NCBI GenBank assembly: GCA_027488115.1
Contig: JAIYCG010000044.1
Span: 124,001-188,000, forward strand
Reading direction: 5' to 3'
DNA length: 64,000 nt
Origin: Comamonadaceae bacterium
GTDB taxonomy: Bacteria; Pseudomonadota; Gammaproteobacteria; Burkholderiales; Burkholderiaceae_C
This document shows, one piece after another, positions 29,823-37,805 of this stretch (positions within the stretch are counted from its first letter, which is position 1; every line of letters begins with the position of its first letter). The translations under genes were made by a program, and so were the position numbers. The notes beneath the pieces were generated by a model. That model made no database searches, was not told the origin of the DNA, and saw only the letters and a list, made by a program, of their open reading frames with translations.

Positions 29823-30605
29823 ATGGCGCACCGCTTAAAAAATCAAGTTGCCATCATCACTGGTGCCAGTCGGGGTATCGGCCTTGCCATTGCGCAAGCT
29901 TATGCGGCAGAAGGAGCCAAGCTGTGTTTAATTGCGACGGATCAACAGCGTTTGTTAGAAGTTCAGCATAGTTTAGGTTTGGCAGAAGATCAAATCATGA
30001 CTTTGGCGGTCAATGTGACTGACCGCAATGCTTGTTTTGATGCCGTTGCAAAAGTCACTCAAAAGTTGGGTCATGTCGATGTGTTGGTCAACAACGCTGG
30101 TGTTTATCGGTCTAAATCATTTCTAGACTATTCACCTCAAGATTTCCAAGACATGTTGGATGTGAACTTGTTTGGCGTTCTCAATTTCATGCAAGCTTGC
30201 TTGCCTGGCATGCAAGAGCGGCGTCACGGTCGCATTGTCAATATGGCTTCCACGGCTGGTAAGTGGGGCTCTCGCAATCAAAGTGCTTACAACGTGAGCA
30301 AGCATGCAGTTGTGGGCATCACTCGTTGTGTGGCTTTAGAAGCCAGTCCATATGCCGTCACAGTCAATGCCATTTGTCCAGGATTTATTCAGACCGACAT
30401 GGTCGAAGAGCTTAAAGCGCAGGTTGCGCAAACAACGGGCATCAGTCCAGAAGACATGGTGAAGGCCGCTTTAACCAGAGTGCCCTTGGGCCGTGTTCTA
30501 AACCCTTCAGAAATTGCGGGATTGGCCGTTTATTTAGGTTCTGCAGAGTCAAGTGGGATGACGGGCCAGTCTATTCACGTTGATGGCGGTATGGTTTTAA
30601 GTTAA
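29823..30605 (+). CDS. Short-chain dehydrogenase/reductase
   Basis: 260 residues. Classic SDR: cofactor motif TGASRGIG at 13-20, NNAG at 90-93, catalytic Ser143, Tyr156 and Lys160 (YNVSK), and the C-terminal GGMVLS typical of many FabG-like or hydroxybutyrate-dehydrogenase-like members. ATG 29823 is chosen because AAGGAG lies just upstream; the longer frame overlaps the hydroxylase. It probably oxidises or reduces an alcohol/ketone intermediate of the pathway encoded upstream (inference). 138 bp without a clear promoter separate it from the Liv operon. Confidence 0.92.
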   Translation: MAHRLKNQVAIITGASRGIGLAIAQAYAAEGAKLCLIATDQQRLLEVQHSLGLAEDQIMTLAVNVTDRNACFDAVAKVTQKLGHVDVLVNNAGVYRSKSFLDYSPQDFQDMLDVNLFGVLNFMQACLPGMQERRHGRIVNMASTAGKWGSRNQSAYNVSKHAVVGITRCVALEASPYAVTVNAICPGFIQTDMVEELKAQVAQTTGISPEDMVKAALTRVPLGRVLNPSEIAGLAVYLGSAESSGMTGQSIHVDGGMVLS

Positions 30606-30743
30606 TTGCCAATCTCCAGACATTTCTGACGCTGAATTCGGGATAACCATAGTCTTGAATAGGTGTCGCTTCCCTCAGAATCAACGTCGTTGTAACCACG
30701 GCCATCTTGCTTGTGTGTTTTTTAAAATTCGGTACAAAACGTC

Positions 30744-31520
30744 ATGTCTGATGATTTCATTTTGAAAACCAATGAACTTGTGAAAGAGTTCAAAGGTTTT
30801 GTTGCTGTCAATGGCGTCAATCTCAATGTGCAGCGTGGACAAATCCATGCCCTCATTGGCCCCAATGGTGCTGGCAAAACCACCGTGTTCAATTTGTTGA
30901 CCAAATTTCTGATTCCAACCAGCGGTCAAATTATTTTCAATGGCAAGGACATTACCCAAACCAAACCAGCGCAAATTGCGCGCGAAGGCATTGTTCGTTC
31001 ATTTCAGATTTCTGCCACCTTTCCCAATCTCACTGTGATGGAAAACGTTCGCATCGCTTTGCAGCGTGCCACTGGCACCTCCATGCATTTTTGGCGCTCC
31101 GAGCGCATCTTGAACCAACTGAACGACCGTGCCATGAGTCTGCTAGACGAAGTGGATTTGGCAAGCATGGCCAACTTAACAGCTGTCGAATTGCCTTACG
31201 GCAGAAAACGCGCCTTAGAAATTGCAACCACCTTGGCCATGAACCCCGAACTCATGCTGTTGGACGAACCTACACAAGGCATGGGCCATGAAGATGTAGA
31301 CCGTGTCACTCAGTTGATTAAAAAAGTAGGTGCCAATCGCACCATTTTGATGGTGGAACACAACATGAATGTGGTGGCCAGCATTGCCGATACCATCAGT
31401 GTGTTGCAGCGCGGCCAAATCATTGCAGAAGGACCTTACGCCACAGTTTCCAAAAACCCACAAGTTTTGGAGGCCTACATGGGCACTGCAGACAACGAGT
31501 TGGAAGGTGCCCATGGCTAA
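30744..31520 (+). CDS. Branched-chain-type ABC transporter ATP-binding protein (LivG-like)
   Basis: 258 residues. Walker A GPNGAGKTT at 39-47, Q-loop in RSFQISATFPNL, a signature region that reads VELPYGRKRALEIATTL (degenerate, as in LivG-like proteins), Walker B LMLLDEPTQGM and switch LMVEHNMNVV. It heads a five-gene HAAT-family operon (ATPase, ATPase, binding protein, two permeases). No good ribosome binding site precedes the ATG. In the catabolic setting the ligand may be an aromatic or other small acid and not an amino acid (inference). Confidence 0.9.
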   Translation: MSDDFILKTNELVKEFKGFVAVNGVNLNVQRGQIHALIGPNGAGKTTVFNLLTKFLIPTSGQIIFNGKDITQTKPAQIAREGIVRSFQISATFPNLTVMENVRIALQRATGTSMHFWRSERILNQLNDRAMSLLDEVDLASMANLTAVELPYGRKRALEIATTLAMNPELMLLDEPTQGMGHEDVDRVTQLIKKVGANRTILMVEHNMNVVASIADTISVLQRGQIIAEGPYATVSKNPQVLEAYMGTADNELEGAHG

Positions 31521-32223
31521 TTCCAAAGAGTTCTTGCGCATTAGCCAATTGCACGCCTACTATGGCGAATCGCATATCTTGCACGGCGTCGATCTGTCGG
31601 TCAATCATGGTGAGGTGGTCACATTGCTGGGCCGTAATGGCGCTGGCAGAACAACTACCGTCAAATCTATTCTGGGCTTGGTCGGACGTCGCACAGGCTC
31701 CGTCATGATTGACAACCAAGAAACAATCAATTGGCCCACTCACGAAATTGCCAAGTTGGGTTTAGGTTATTGTCCAGAAGAGCGCGGCATTTTTTCTGCC
31801 CTCACCTGTGAAGAAAACCTGATGCTCCCGCCCGTCATTGCTTCGGGTGGTATGAGCGTCGAAGAAATTTATGAGATGTTTCCCAACTTGTATGAAAGGC
31901 GCAGCAGCCCTGGCACGCGGCTTTCGGGTGGCGAACAACAAATGTTGGCCGTTGGCAGAATTTTGAGGACAGGTGCCAAATGCCTTTTGCTAGATGAGAT
32001 CTCTGAAGGCCTAGCGCCTGTCATTGTGCAAGCGCTCTCAAAAATGATCACGGCGCTTAAAGCCAAAGGTTTCACCATCATCATGGTGGAGCAAAACTTT
32101 CGATTTGCAGCACCGTTGGCTGATCGGTTTTATGTCATGGAACATGGGCAAATTGTGGAAGGTTTCTCTTCACAGGAACTGTCTAGCAAGATGAGCATGT
32201 TGCATGAGTATTTGGGTGTTTGA
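31513..32223 (+). CDS. Branched-chain-type ABC transporter ATP-binding protein (LivF-like), Walker A Lys replaced by Arg
   Basis: 236 residues from ATG 31513, which overlaps the LivG stop. The P-loop reads GRNGAGRTT, so the ATP-binding Lys is Arg46 (codon AGA). The signature LSGGEQQMLAVGRIL, Walker B CLLLDEISEGL and switch IMVEQNFRF look normal. The LivG partner keeps its Lys, so ATP hydrolysis may be asymmetric. I recall similar Arg forms in LivF-like proteins of related bacteria, so this may be a lineage trait and not damage. Confidence 0.9.
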   Translation: MANSKEFLRISQLHAYYGESHILHGVDLSVNHGEVVTLLGRNGAGRTTTVKSILGLVGRRTGSVMIDNQETINWPTHEIAKLGLGYCPEERGIFSALTCEENLMLPPVIASGGMSVEEIYEMFPNLYERRSSPGTRLSGGEQQMLAVGRILRTGAKCLLLDEISEGLAPVIVQALSKMITALKAKGFTIIMVEQNFRFAAPLADRFYVMEHGQIVEGFSSQELSSKMSMLHEYLGV

Positions 32224-32252
32224 CTTTTCTTAATTCAACTGGAGTGATCTCG

Positions 32253-33470
32253 ATGAAACGCAATCTTATTTCTTTGGCCGTAGCGGCTGCCTGTGCTTTT
32301 GCCGGATCGGCTCAAGCACAAATCTCTGACGGCATTGTCAAAATTGGTGTGCTCAATGACATGTCTGGTTTGTATTCCGACATCACAGGTCAGGGTTCAG
32401 TCATTGCAGCCAAAATGGCCGTTGAAGACTACATCAAGGCCTCAAAAAGCACTTTGAAAGTAGAAGTGGTCGGTGCTGATCACCAGAACAAGCCCGATGT
32501 GGGTTCCAATGTTGCACGCCAATGGTACGACACAGAAAAAGTCGACATGATTGCCGACGTTCCCACATCGTCTGTTGGCTTGGCCATTGCTAAAATTTCG
32601 GCTGACAAAGGCAAATTGCATGTCAACTCTGGCTCCGCCACAGCTGACTTGACAGGCAAAGCTTGCAATGCCAACACCATTCACTGGGCTTACGACACAT
32701 GGATGTTGGCCAACGGTACGGGCAAAGCCATTGTGAAAAGCGGTGGCGACACATGGTTCTTCTTAACAGCTGATTACGCGTTCGGACATGCCTTAGAGCG
32801 TGACACCGAAGCCGTTGTGCTTAAAAATGGTGGCAAAGTGGTGGGCAAAGTTCGCACGCCTTTCCCAACGCAAGATTTCTCTTCATTCCTGTTGCAAGCG
32901 CAAGCCTCAAAGGCCAAGATCATTGGTTTGGCCAATGCCGGTGGCGATACCACCAACTCCATCAAGCAAGCCTTTGAGTTTGGAATTACCAAAGGCGGCC
33001 AGAATTTGGCAGGCTTGTTGGTCTTTTTGCCCGACGTTCATTCCCTCAGCTTGGAAAAAGCCCAGGGCCTGATGCTGACAGAAACTTTCTACTGGGATCT
33101 GAATGATCAAACTCGAGCATTTACCAAACGGTTTGCAGCTGCCAACGGCGGTAAGTTCCCCTCAATGGTTCAAGCCGGCGTTTACTCTAGCGTGATTCAC
33201 TATTTGAAAGCGGTTGACGCTGCCAAAACCGATGATGGCACCAAGGTGGCTGCGAAGATGAAAGAGTTGCCAACGGATGATCCTTTGTTCGGCAAAGGAT
33301 CAGTTCGTGCAGACGGTCGCAAAATTCACCCCGCCTATTTGTTTGAAGTTAAAAAGCCTTCGGAATCCAAAGGCCCTTATGACTATTACAAATTGGTATC
33401 GACCATTCCAGCCAATGAAGCTTTCCGCCCATTGTCTGAAAGCGATTGCCCATTGGTCGCCAAAAAGTAA
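32253..33470 (+). CDS. Branched-chain-type ABC transporter substrate-binding protein
   Basis: 405 residues from ATG 32253, preceded by GGAG and followed by a signal peptide ending at AQAQ. The mature start ISDGIVKIGVLNDMSGLYSD is typical of type I periplasmic binding proteins of the Liv/aromatic-acid group. Its ABMET-like segment KPDVGSNVARQWYDTEKVDM and the late AGVYSSVIHYLKAV are also family-like. Such receptors in catabolic regions often bind aromatic acids such as benzoates or cinnamates; the actual ligand is not readable. Confidence 0.9.
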   Translation: MKRNLISLAVAAACAFAGSAQAQISDGIVKIGVLNDMSGLYSDITGQGSVIAAKMAVEDYIKASKSTLKVEVVGADHQNKPDVGSNVARQWYDTEKVDMIADVPTSSVGLAIAKISADKGKLHVNSGSATADLTGKACNANTIHWAYDTWMLANGTGKAIVKSGGDTWFFLTADYAFGHALERDTEAVVLKNGGKVVGKVRTPFPTQDFSSFLLQAQASKAKIIGLANAGGDTTNSIKQAFEFGITKGGQNLAGLLVFLPDVHSLSLEKAQGLMLTETFYWDLNDQTRAFTKRFAAANGGKFPSMVQAGVYSSVIHYLKAVDAAKTDDGTKVAAKMKELPTDDPLFGKGSVRADGRKIHPAYLFEVKKPSESKGPYDYYKLVSTIPANEAFRPLSESDCPLVAKK

Positions 33471-33500
33471 ACCACTCCTTTAGCTAGCTGAAATATCACC

Positions 33501-34385
33501 ATGGAAATTTTTGGTATTCCTTCCCAAGCTCTTTTTGGGCAATTGCTAATTGGCCTCATCAACGGGTCCTTTTATGCGCTGCTTTCTTTGGGCTTGGCGG
33601 TGATTTTCGGCTTGCTGAACATCATTAACTTCAGTCACGGCGCTCAGTACATGCTGGGCGCCTTTGTGGCCTATTTGTCGTTGAACAAATTAGGCATCAA
33701 TTATTGGCTTTCTTTGATATTGACCCCCTTGATTGTGGGGGCCTCGGGCGTGCTCATTGAGAAAACCATGCTCAAGCGCTTGTACAAACTAGATCACCTG
33801 TATGGGCTTTTGCTCACCTTTGGTTTGGCCCTGATCATTCAAGGTGTCTTTCGTCATGAGTTTGGTTCATCGGGTATGCCATACCCCGTACCTGAAATTT
33901 TCCAAGGTGTTTTCAATTTGGGTTTCATGTTTCTGCCTAAGTACCGTGCTTGGGTCATTGGTGTTTCATTGTTTGTGTGTCTCACCACTTGGTTTGTCAT
34001 TGAGCGCACCAAGCTGGGCGCCTATTTGCGGGCTGCTACTGAGAACCCCACCTTGGTTCAAGCATTTGGTATCAATGTGCCGCGCATGGTCACACTCACC
34101 TACGGTTTTGGCGTGGCGCTTGCAGCCTTGGCGGGTGTCATGGCTGCACCCATTTACCAGGTCAGCCCCATGATGGGTGCTGACATCATCATTGTGGTGT
34201 TTGCTGTGGTGGTGGTGGGTGGCATGGGCTCCATCATGGGGGCCATCCTGACTGGATTTGGCTTAGGCTTGGTTGAAGGTCTGACCAAGGTTTTTTATCC
34301 AGAGGCTTCCAATACCGTCATCTTTGTGATCATGACCATTGTTCTCTTGCTTAAACCCGCCGGACTGTTCGGTACTCAAAAGTAA
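33501..34385 (+). CDS. Branched-chain-type ABC transporter permease (LivH-like)
   Basis: 294 residues with about eight membrane helices. The N-terminal QLLIGLINGSFYALLSLGLAV and the NFSHGAQYMLGAF segment are hallmarks of LivH. The last part GGMGSIMGAILTGFGLGLVEG is the conserved cytoplasmic coupling region. Its TAA overlaps the ATG of LivM as TAATG. Together with LivM it forms the inner-membrane channel. Confidence 0.92.
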   Translation: MEIFGIPSQALFGQLLIGLINGSFYALLSLGLAVIFGLLNIINFSHGAQYMLGAFVAYLSLNKLGINYWLSLILTPLIVGASGVLIEKTMLKRLYKLDHLYGLLLTFGLALIIQGVFRHEFGSSGMPYPVPEIFQGVFNLGFMFLPKYRAWVIGVSLFVCLTTWFVIERTKLGAYLRAATENPTLVQAFGINVPRMVTLTYGFGVALAALAGVMAAPIYQVSPMMGADIIIVVFAVVVVGGMGSIMGAILTGFGLGLVEGLTKVFYPEASNTVIFVIMTIVLLLKPAGLFGTQK

Positions 34386-35350
34386 TGCCCATGTCCAACG
34401 CCTCATCAACCGTTTTCAAGACTCAGTCTTTTACACACCAGTGGGTGGCATTTGCCATCATGGTTCTGTTTTTTGCAATCGCACCCATTTGGGTTTATCC
34501 CATCTTCCTCATGAAGGTCATGTGCTTTGCTTTGTTTGCATGTGCTTTCAATTTGTTGTTGGGCTTTGGGGGTTTGTTGTCCTTTGGGCATGCCATGTTC
34601 TTGGGCACTGCGGGCTATGCAGCAGCGCATGCCGCCAAAGTCTGGGGCTGGAATCCAGAGGTGGCCGTTCTTTTTGCAACTGCGTGTTCAGCAGGGCTGG
34701 CGCTCATCGCAGGCTCCTTGGCCATTAGACGGCAGGGCATTTATTTTGCAATGATCACCTTGGCGCTTTCGCAAATGGTGTACTTCTTCTATTTACAAAC
34801 ACCTTTTACCGGTGGTGAAGACGGCATTCAAAGTGTGCCACGTGGCAAATTGTTTGGCCTTTTTGACCTTTCGGAAAACACAGCCATGTACTTGTTTGTG
34901 TTCACCATTTTTTTGGGTGGATTTACATTCATATGGCGAATTGTTCACTCGCCCTTCGGCCAAATTCTGAAGGCCATTCGTGAAAATCAAGACCGTGCTA
35001 TTTCACTGGGCTACGACACCGATCATTTCAAATTGCTTGCCTTTGTCATCTCGGGTGCATTGGCGGGCACTGCTGGCGCCACCAAGGCCTTGGTATTTCA
35101 ACTGGCATCACTGACAGATGTGCATTGGTCTATGTCGGGTGAGGTGGTTCTCATGACTTTGTTGGGCGGCTTGGGCACTTTGTTTGGACCCGTGGTGGGG
35201 GCTGCCATCATTGTCTCCATGCAAAACTATTTGGCGCAGTTTGGTGCTTGGGTCACCATCATTCAGGGCTTGATCTTTGTCATTTGCGTCATGGCATTCC
35301 GCCGAGGCGTCATTGGTGAAATTGCAAATTGGCTTAAAAAGCCACTTTGA
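34385..35350 (+). CDS. Branched-chain-type ABC transporter permease (LivM-like)
   Basis: 321 residues, multiple membrane helices. LivM marks: FGGLLSFGHAMFLGTAGYAAA, the loop AIRENQDRAISLGYDTDHFKL with the EAA-like helix, and GGLGTLFGPVVGAAI near the end. ATG 34385 overlaps the LivH stop; ATG 34391 is an alternative. A rho-independent terminator follows the gene. Confidence 0.92.
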   Translation: MPMSNASSTVFKTQSFTHQWVAFAIMVLFFAIAPIWVYPIFLMKVMCFALFACAFNLLLGFGGLLSFGHAMFLGTAGYAAAHAAKVWGWNPEVAVLFATACSAGLALIAGSLAIRRQGIYFAMITLALSQMVYFFYLQTPFTGGEDGIQSVPRGKLFGLFDLSENTAMYLFVFTIFLGGFTFIWRIVHSPFGQILKAIRENQDRAISLGYDTDHFKLLAFVISGALAGTAGATKALVFQLASLTDVHWSMSGEVVLMTLLGGLGTLFGPVVGAAIIVSMQNYLAQFGAWVTIIQGLIFVICVMAFRRGVIGEIANWLKKPL

Positions 35351-35368
35351 TTGCGTGATCCCCATTCA

Positions 35369-35395
35369 AAAAAACCTGCTGAAGCAGGCTTTTTT
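35369..35395 (+). terminator. Rho-independent terminator after the Liv operon
   Basis: CCTGC (35375-35379) pairs with GCAGG (35384-35388) around a TGAA loop. Flanking A and T runs extend the stem, so the T run also gives the required U tract. The symmetric A/T flanks mean it could also stop the convergent cupin transcript. Confidence 0.8.
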
Positions 35396-35400
35396 GGGGC

Positions 35401-35919
35401 TTACCGCATGAAGTTTTTGACGTAGTCTGCGCCTAAGCCAACGCTTTCAAAATGTGCTCGGTATTTCTCGATGCGAGTAAAGACATCGTCGTAGCCGGTG
35501 GCATTGCCTTGAGGGTCAACATACATGAGCGAGCCATGCACCGTGAACAAGGTCATCATGTCTTGGCAATCGTCCGGTACCACCAAGGTGTGTGTCTCGC
35601 CTGGAGGCTCAAAGACATAGCTGCCTTCTTGGGCCACCCAGTTGTGCTCTAGGTACAACCACTTCCCGCGAATGACATAGGCATGAACCTGACCAGAATG
35701 TCGATGCCTTTGAAGCAAGCCTGAGCGTTTGACCCTGAGCAAATGCACATAAAAACCACCCGTGACATTCAAATGAATGGGGCGAGACCAAACGCCAGGT
35801 GCGACGAGCGCCCACATTTTCTCATCGTCTGTATTGACATCGGGTATGACCATGTCGGGCGTCATGCCCCACGGTTGAGGCTTTGCATAGGGGATGCGAT
35901 CGGTGTCGTTGGCGCTCAT
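35401..35919 (-). CDS. Cupin dioxygenase, 2,4'-dihydroxyacetophenone dioxygenase-like
   Basis: 172 residues, one cupin barrel. His72 and His74 (QRHRHSG), His79 and His110 (PPGETHT) are the likely metal ligands. The segment GQVHAYVIRGKWLYLEH resembles the 2,4'-dihydroxyacetophenone dioxygenase family. The type enzyme cleaves a C-C bond of its substrate with O2 to give 4-hydroxybenzoate and formate. The true substrate here is not proven. It follows a Bug receptor on the same strand (46 bp gap). PobA and a formate dehydrogenase elsewhere in the window could use the products. Confidence 0.8.
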   Translation of the reverse strand: MSANDTDRIPYAKPQPWGMTPDMVIPDVNTDDEKMWALVAPGVWSRPIHLNVTGGFYVHLLRVKRSGLLQRHRHSGQVHAYVIRGKWLYLEHNWVAQEGSYVFEPPGETHTLVVPDDCQDMMTLFTVHGSLMYVDPQGNATGYDDVFTRIEKYRAHFESVGLGADYVKNFMR

Positions 35920-35965
35920 GGTGCTATCGGTTGGTAGAAATCAGTTGCGTGAATCAAGGCTAGCG

Positions 35966-36955
35966 TCATTCTAATTTGATGCGTGCTTCGTCAATGATTT
36001 TGCTGTAACGCGCATACTCATTTTGAATGTGTGCACTCAATGCATCGGGCCCCATGAAGGAAGGGTACAGGCCCGCTGTATTCAGCTTTTGCCGCACCTC
36101 GGGGTCGTTCAGAGCGGCTTGCAAATCGTCTGCAATCTTTTGCGTCACATCCTTGGGCGTGCCTGCAGGGGTGGCCACTGCAAACCAGGCCACGGCTTCA
36201 TAGTCTTTGATGCCAAGTTCTATGGCAGTGGGAACTTGCTTCAGTGCTTCAAGCCGTTCGCGCGTGGTGACAGCCAAGGGCCTTAACTTGCCAGATTCCA
36301 GCATGGGTGCCACTTCATTCAAATTGGTCAACACCATGGTGACATGGTTGCCCATGACGGCATTGGCTGCCAGGGCGCCCCCTGTGAAGGCCGCATAGGT
36401 GAAGTCTGTGCCCGTGATGCGTTTGAATGATTCACCTGCAATGTGTTGTGTGGTGGCTGGCCCCACCGTGGAATAGGACAAGCCGCCTGGGTTTGACTTG
36501 GCCGCTTGAATGAGGTCGTTCAAAGTTTTGTAGGGGCTGGCACTGTTGACGGCAATGACTTGGGGTGATTGAACCAATTGGGCAATGGGGTCAAACGCTT
36601 TCAAGCCGTCGTAAGGCAGGTTGGTTCGCAACTTGGCGTTGATGGTCAGGCTGTTGGCAATGATGATCAGGGTGTAGCCATCGGCGGGTGCTTTGGCCAC
36701 CAATGCGCCAGCAATCACGGTGCCACCGCCAGGGCGGTTGTCTACGACCACTGACTGGCCCCAGCGTTTGGCCAAAAATTGACCGACCACACGCGTCATG
36801 GTGTCTGCAGAACCGCCAGCAGGGAAGGGCACCACAATCCGCACAGGTTTGGAAGGGTAGGCTGCTGTTTGCGCAGTTGCCAACAAAGTGCTCAGGGCCA
36901 AGCCGCCCGCGACAAGTGTCTGGATCACGACTCGACGGACAAGTGTTTTCCTCAT
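35966..36955 (-). CDS. Bug-family periplasmic binding protein
   Basis: 329 residues with a signal peptide ending near ATAQ. Family marks: YPSKPVRIVVPFPAGGSADT, VVVDNRPGGGTVIAG, PADGYT and a C-terminal LSAHIQNEYARYSKII. AAGGAG precedes the ATG at 36955. It lies upstream of the cupin dioxygenase on the same strand, making a hydroxyacetophenone or related aromatic a candidate ligand (inference). A 7-bp-arm dyad lies in its upstream region. Confidence 0.9.
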   Translation of the reverse strand: MRKTLVRRVVIQTLVAGGLALSTLLATAQTAAYPSKPVRIVVPFPAGGSADTMTRVVGQFLAKRWGQSVVVDNRPGGGTVIAGALVAKAPADGYTLIIIANSLTINAKLRTNLPYDGLKAFDPIAQLVQSPQVIAVNSASPYKTLNDLIQAAKSNPGGLSYSTVGPATTQHIAGESFKRITGTDFTYAAFTGGALAANAVMGNHVTMVLTNLNEVAPMLESGKLRPLAVTTRERLEALKQVPTAIELGIKDYEAVAWFAVATPAGTPKDVTQKIADDLQAALNDPEVRQKLNTAGLYPSFMGPDALSAHIQNEYARYSKIIDEARIKLE

Positions 36956-37014
36956 GAAAGATGCTCCTTATGTGATTTCTGCTTGTGTTCAAACAAATGA
37001 AAAATCAAACAAGC

Positions 37015-37036
37015 TTAAGTTCTATTTTTAACTTAA
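37015..37036. promoter_or_regulatory. Candidate operator dyad TTAAGTT-N8-AACTTAA
   Basis: Two perfect 7-bp arms separated by 8 bases, centred about 70 bp upstream of the Bug receptor start. Position fits an activator or repressor site for the Bug-cupin unit. The gap is AT-rich, so some symmetry is expected by chance. Confidence 0.35.
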
Positions 37037-37131
37037 TTTTGAAAGTAAGGCATCAAGGTAAACCATTGTCTGATAAAGCATCCTCAAGTCGTCATTGCCA
37101 GCCTGCACCGATCTTAAGCCGATGACCAGAA

Positions 37132-37410
37132 TTAGGTCATTCGGCCAATGGCGCAACTGACAAAAGATTTGGCATTGGTGATGCCCGCTGCAATGCCGGC
37201 CACGGAGCCTTTTTCGGGGTAGCCCATCGATTTGAGCTTGTCGATCACAAGCTGCTTGATAGATTCTTCACCTGAAAAACTGACCAATTGCTTTTCGCGA
37301 TCAATGACCAAGTCAGTTACTTTGGCCACACTGTTGATGCCCTTGACGATGGAGTTTTCACAACCACCACATTTGATGTTTTCAACTTCAACTTGGAAAG
37401 TTTGGGTCAT
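37132..37410 (-). CDS. Small heavy-metal-associated (HMA) protein, copper-chaperone-like
   Basis: 92 residues. The N-terminal half is an HMA fold with the metal-binding pair Cys14 and Cys17 (NIKCGGCENS), as in CopZ. The second half, from about residue 68, is an extension that includes another Cys (FVSCAIGRMT) and is longer than CopZ, which has about 70 residues. It is probably cytoplasmic and carries Cu(I) or another soft metal. AAGGAC precedes the ATG. An FNR-type box and -10 element sit at suitable positions upstream, suggesting induction at low oxygen. No P-type ATPase is adjacent. Confidence 0.87.
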   Translation of the reverse strand: MTQTFQVEVENIKCGGCENSIVKGINSVAKVTDLVIDREKQLVSFSGEESIKQLVIDKLKSMGYPEKGSVAGIAAGITNAKSFVSCAIGRMT

Positions 37411-37462
37411 TTTGAGGTCCTTTTTGAACGTCCGGCTTCTTCGGTGATGTCGGGATACACGC

Positions 37463-37504
37463 AGTATCTTCCTCTTGATATGGTTATCATATGATTTAAA
37501 TCAA
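37463..37504 (-). promoter_or_regulatory. Candidate FNR/ANR-type promoter for the HMA gene
   Basis: On the minus strand TTGAT-TTAA-ATCAT (37491-37504) matches the FNR consensus TTGAT-N4-ATCAA at 9 of 10 positions. A GATACT hexamer lies at 37463-37468. If transcription starts near 37456, the box is centred at -41.5, the class II activator position, giving a leader of about 46 bases to the HMA start. The same box could also serve the divergent glutaredoxin gene. Confidence 0.5.
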
Positions 37505-37553
37505 GGGATGTGAATGATCAACCATCCCGTTCAATGGACTTTTTTATATTCGT

Positions 37554-37805
37554 ATGAGCCTCAAAATCGTCGTTTATTCCAAATCGGCCTGCCCCCAGTG
37601 CGAGTCAGCCAAAATGATTCTCAAGTCAAAATCATTGGCTTACGAAGAAATCAAAATTGACGACGAAGCAGAGCGCATGGCTTTTTACGAAAAATGTGGG
37701 CCTTCAGTTCGCCAAATGCCGCAAATTTTCATCAATGATCAACGTGTGGGTGGATTGGCGGGCCTGCAGGCTGCCTTGGCCCAATTGGGTTCACAGAGTC
37801 AATGA
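37554..37805 (+). CDS. Glutaredoxin (Grx3-like)
   Basis: 83 residues, a single glutaredoxin fold. The dithiol active site is CPQC (Cys13, Cys16), with the cis-Pro in RQMPQIFIND and GG in VGGLAGL. It reduces disulfides or glutathione mixed disulfides in the cytoplasm. E. coli Grx3 has CPYC, so the Gln is a variation. Its stop overlaps the next gene's ATG, linking it to a membrane hydroxylase-family protein, an unusual pairing. No clear promoter or ribosome binding site was found directly upstream. Confidence 0.9.
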   Translation: MSLKIVVYSKSACPQCESAKMILKSKSLAYEEIKIDDEAERMAFYEKCGPSVRQMPQIFINDQRVGGLAGLQAALAQLGSQSQ

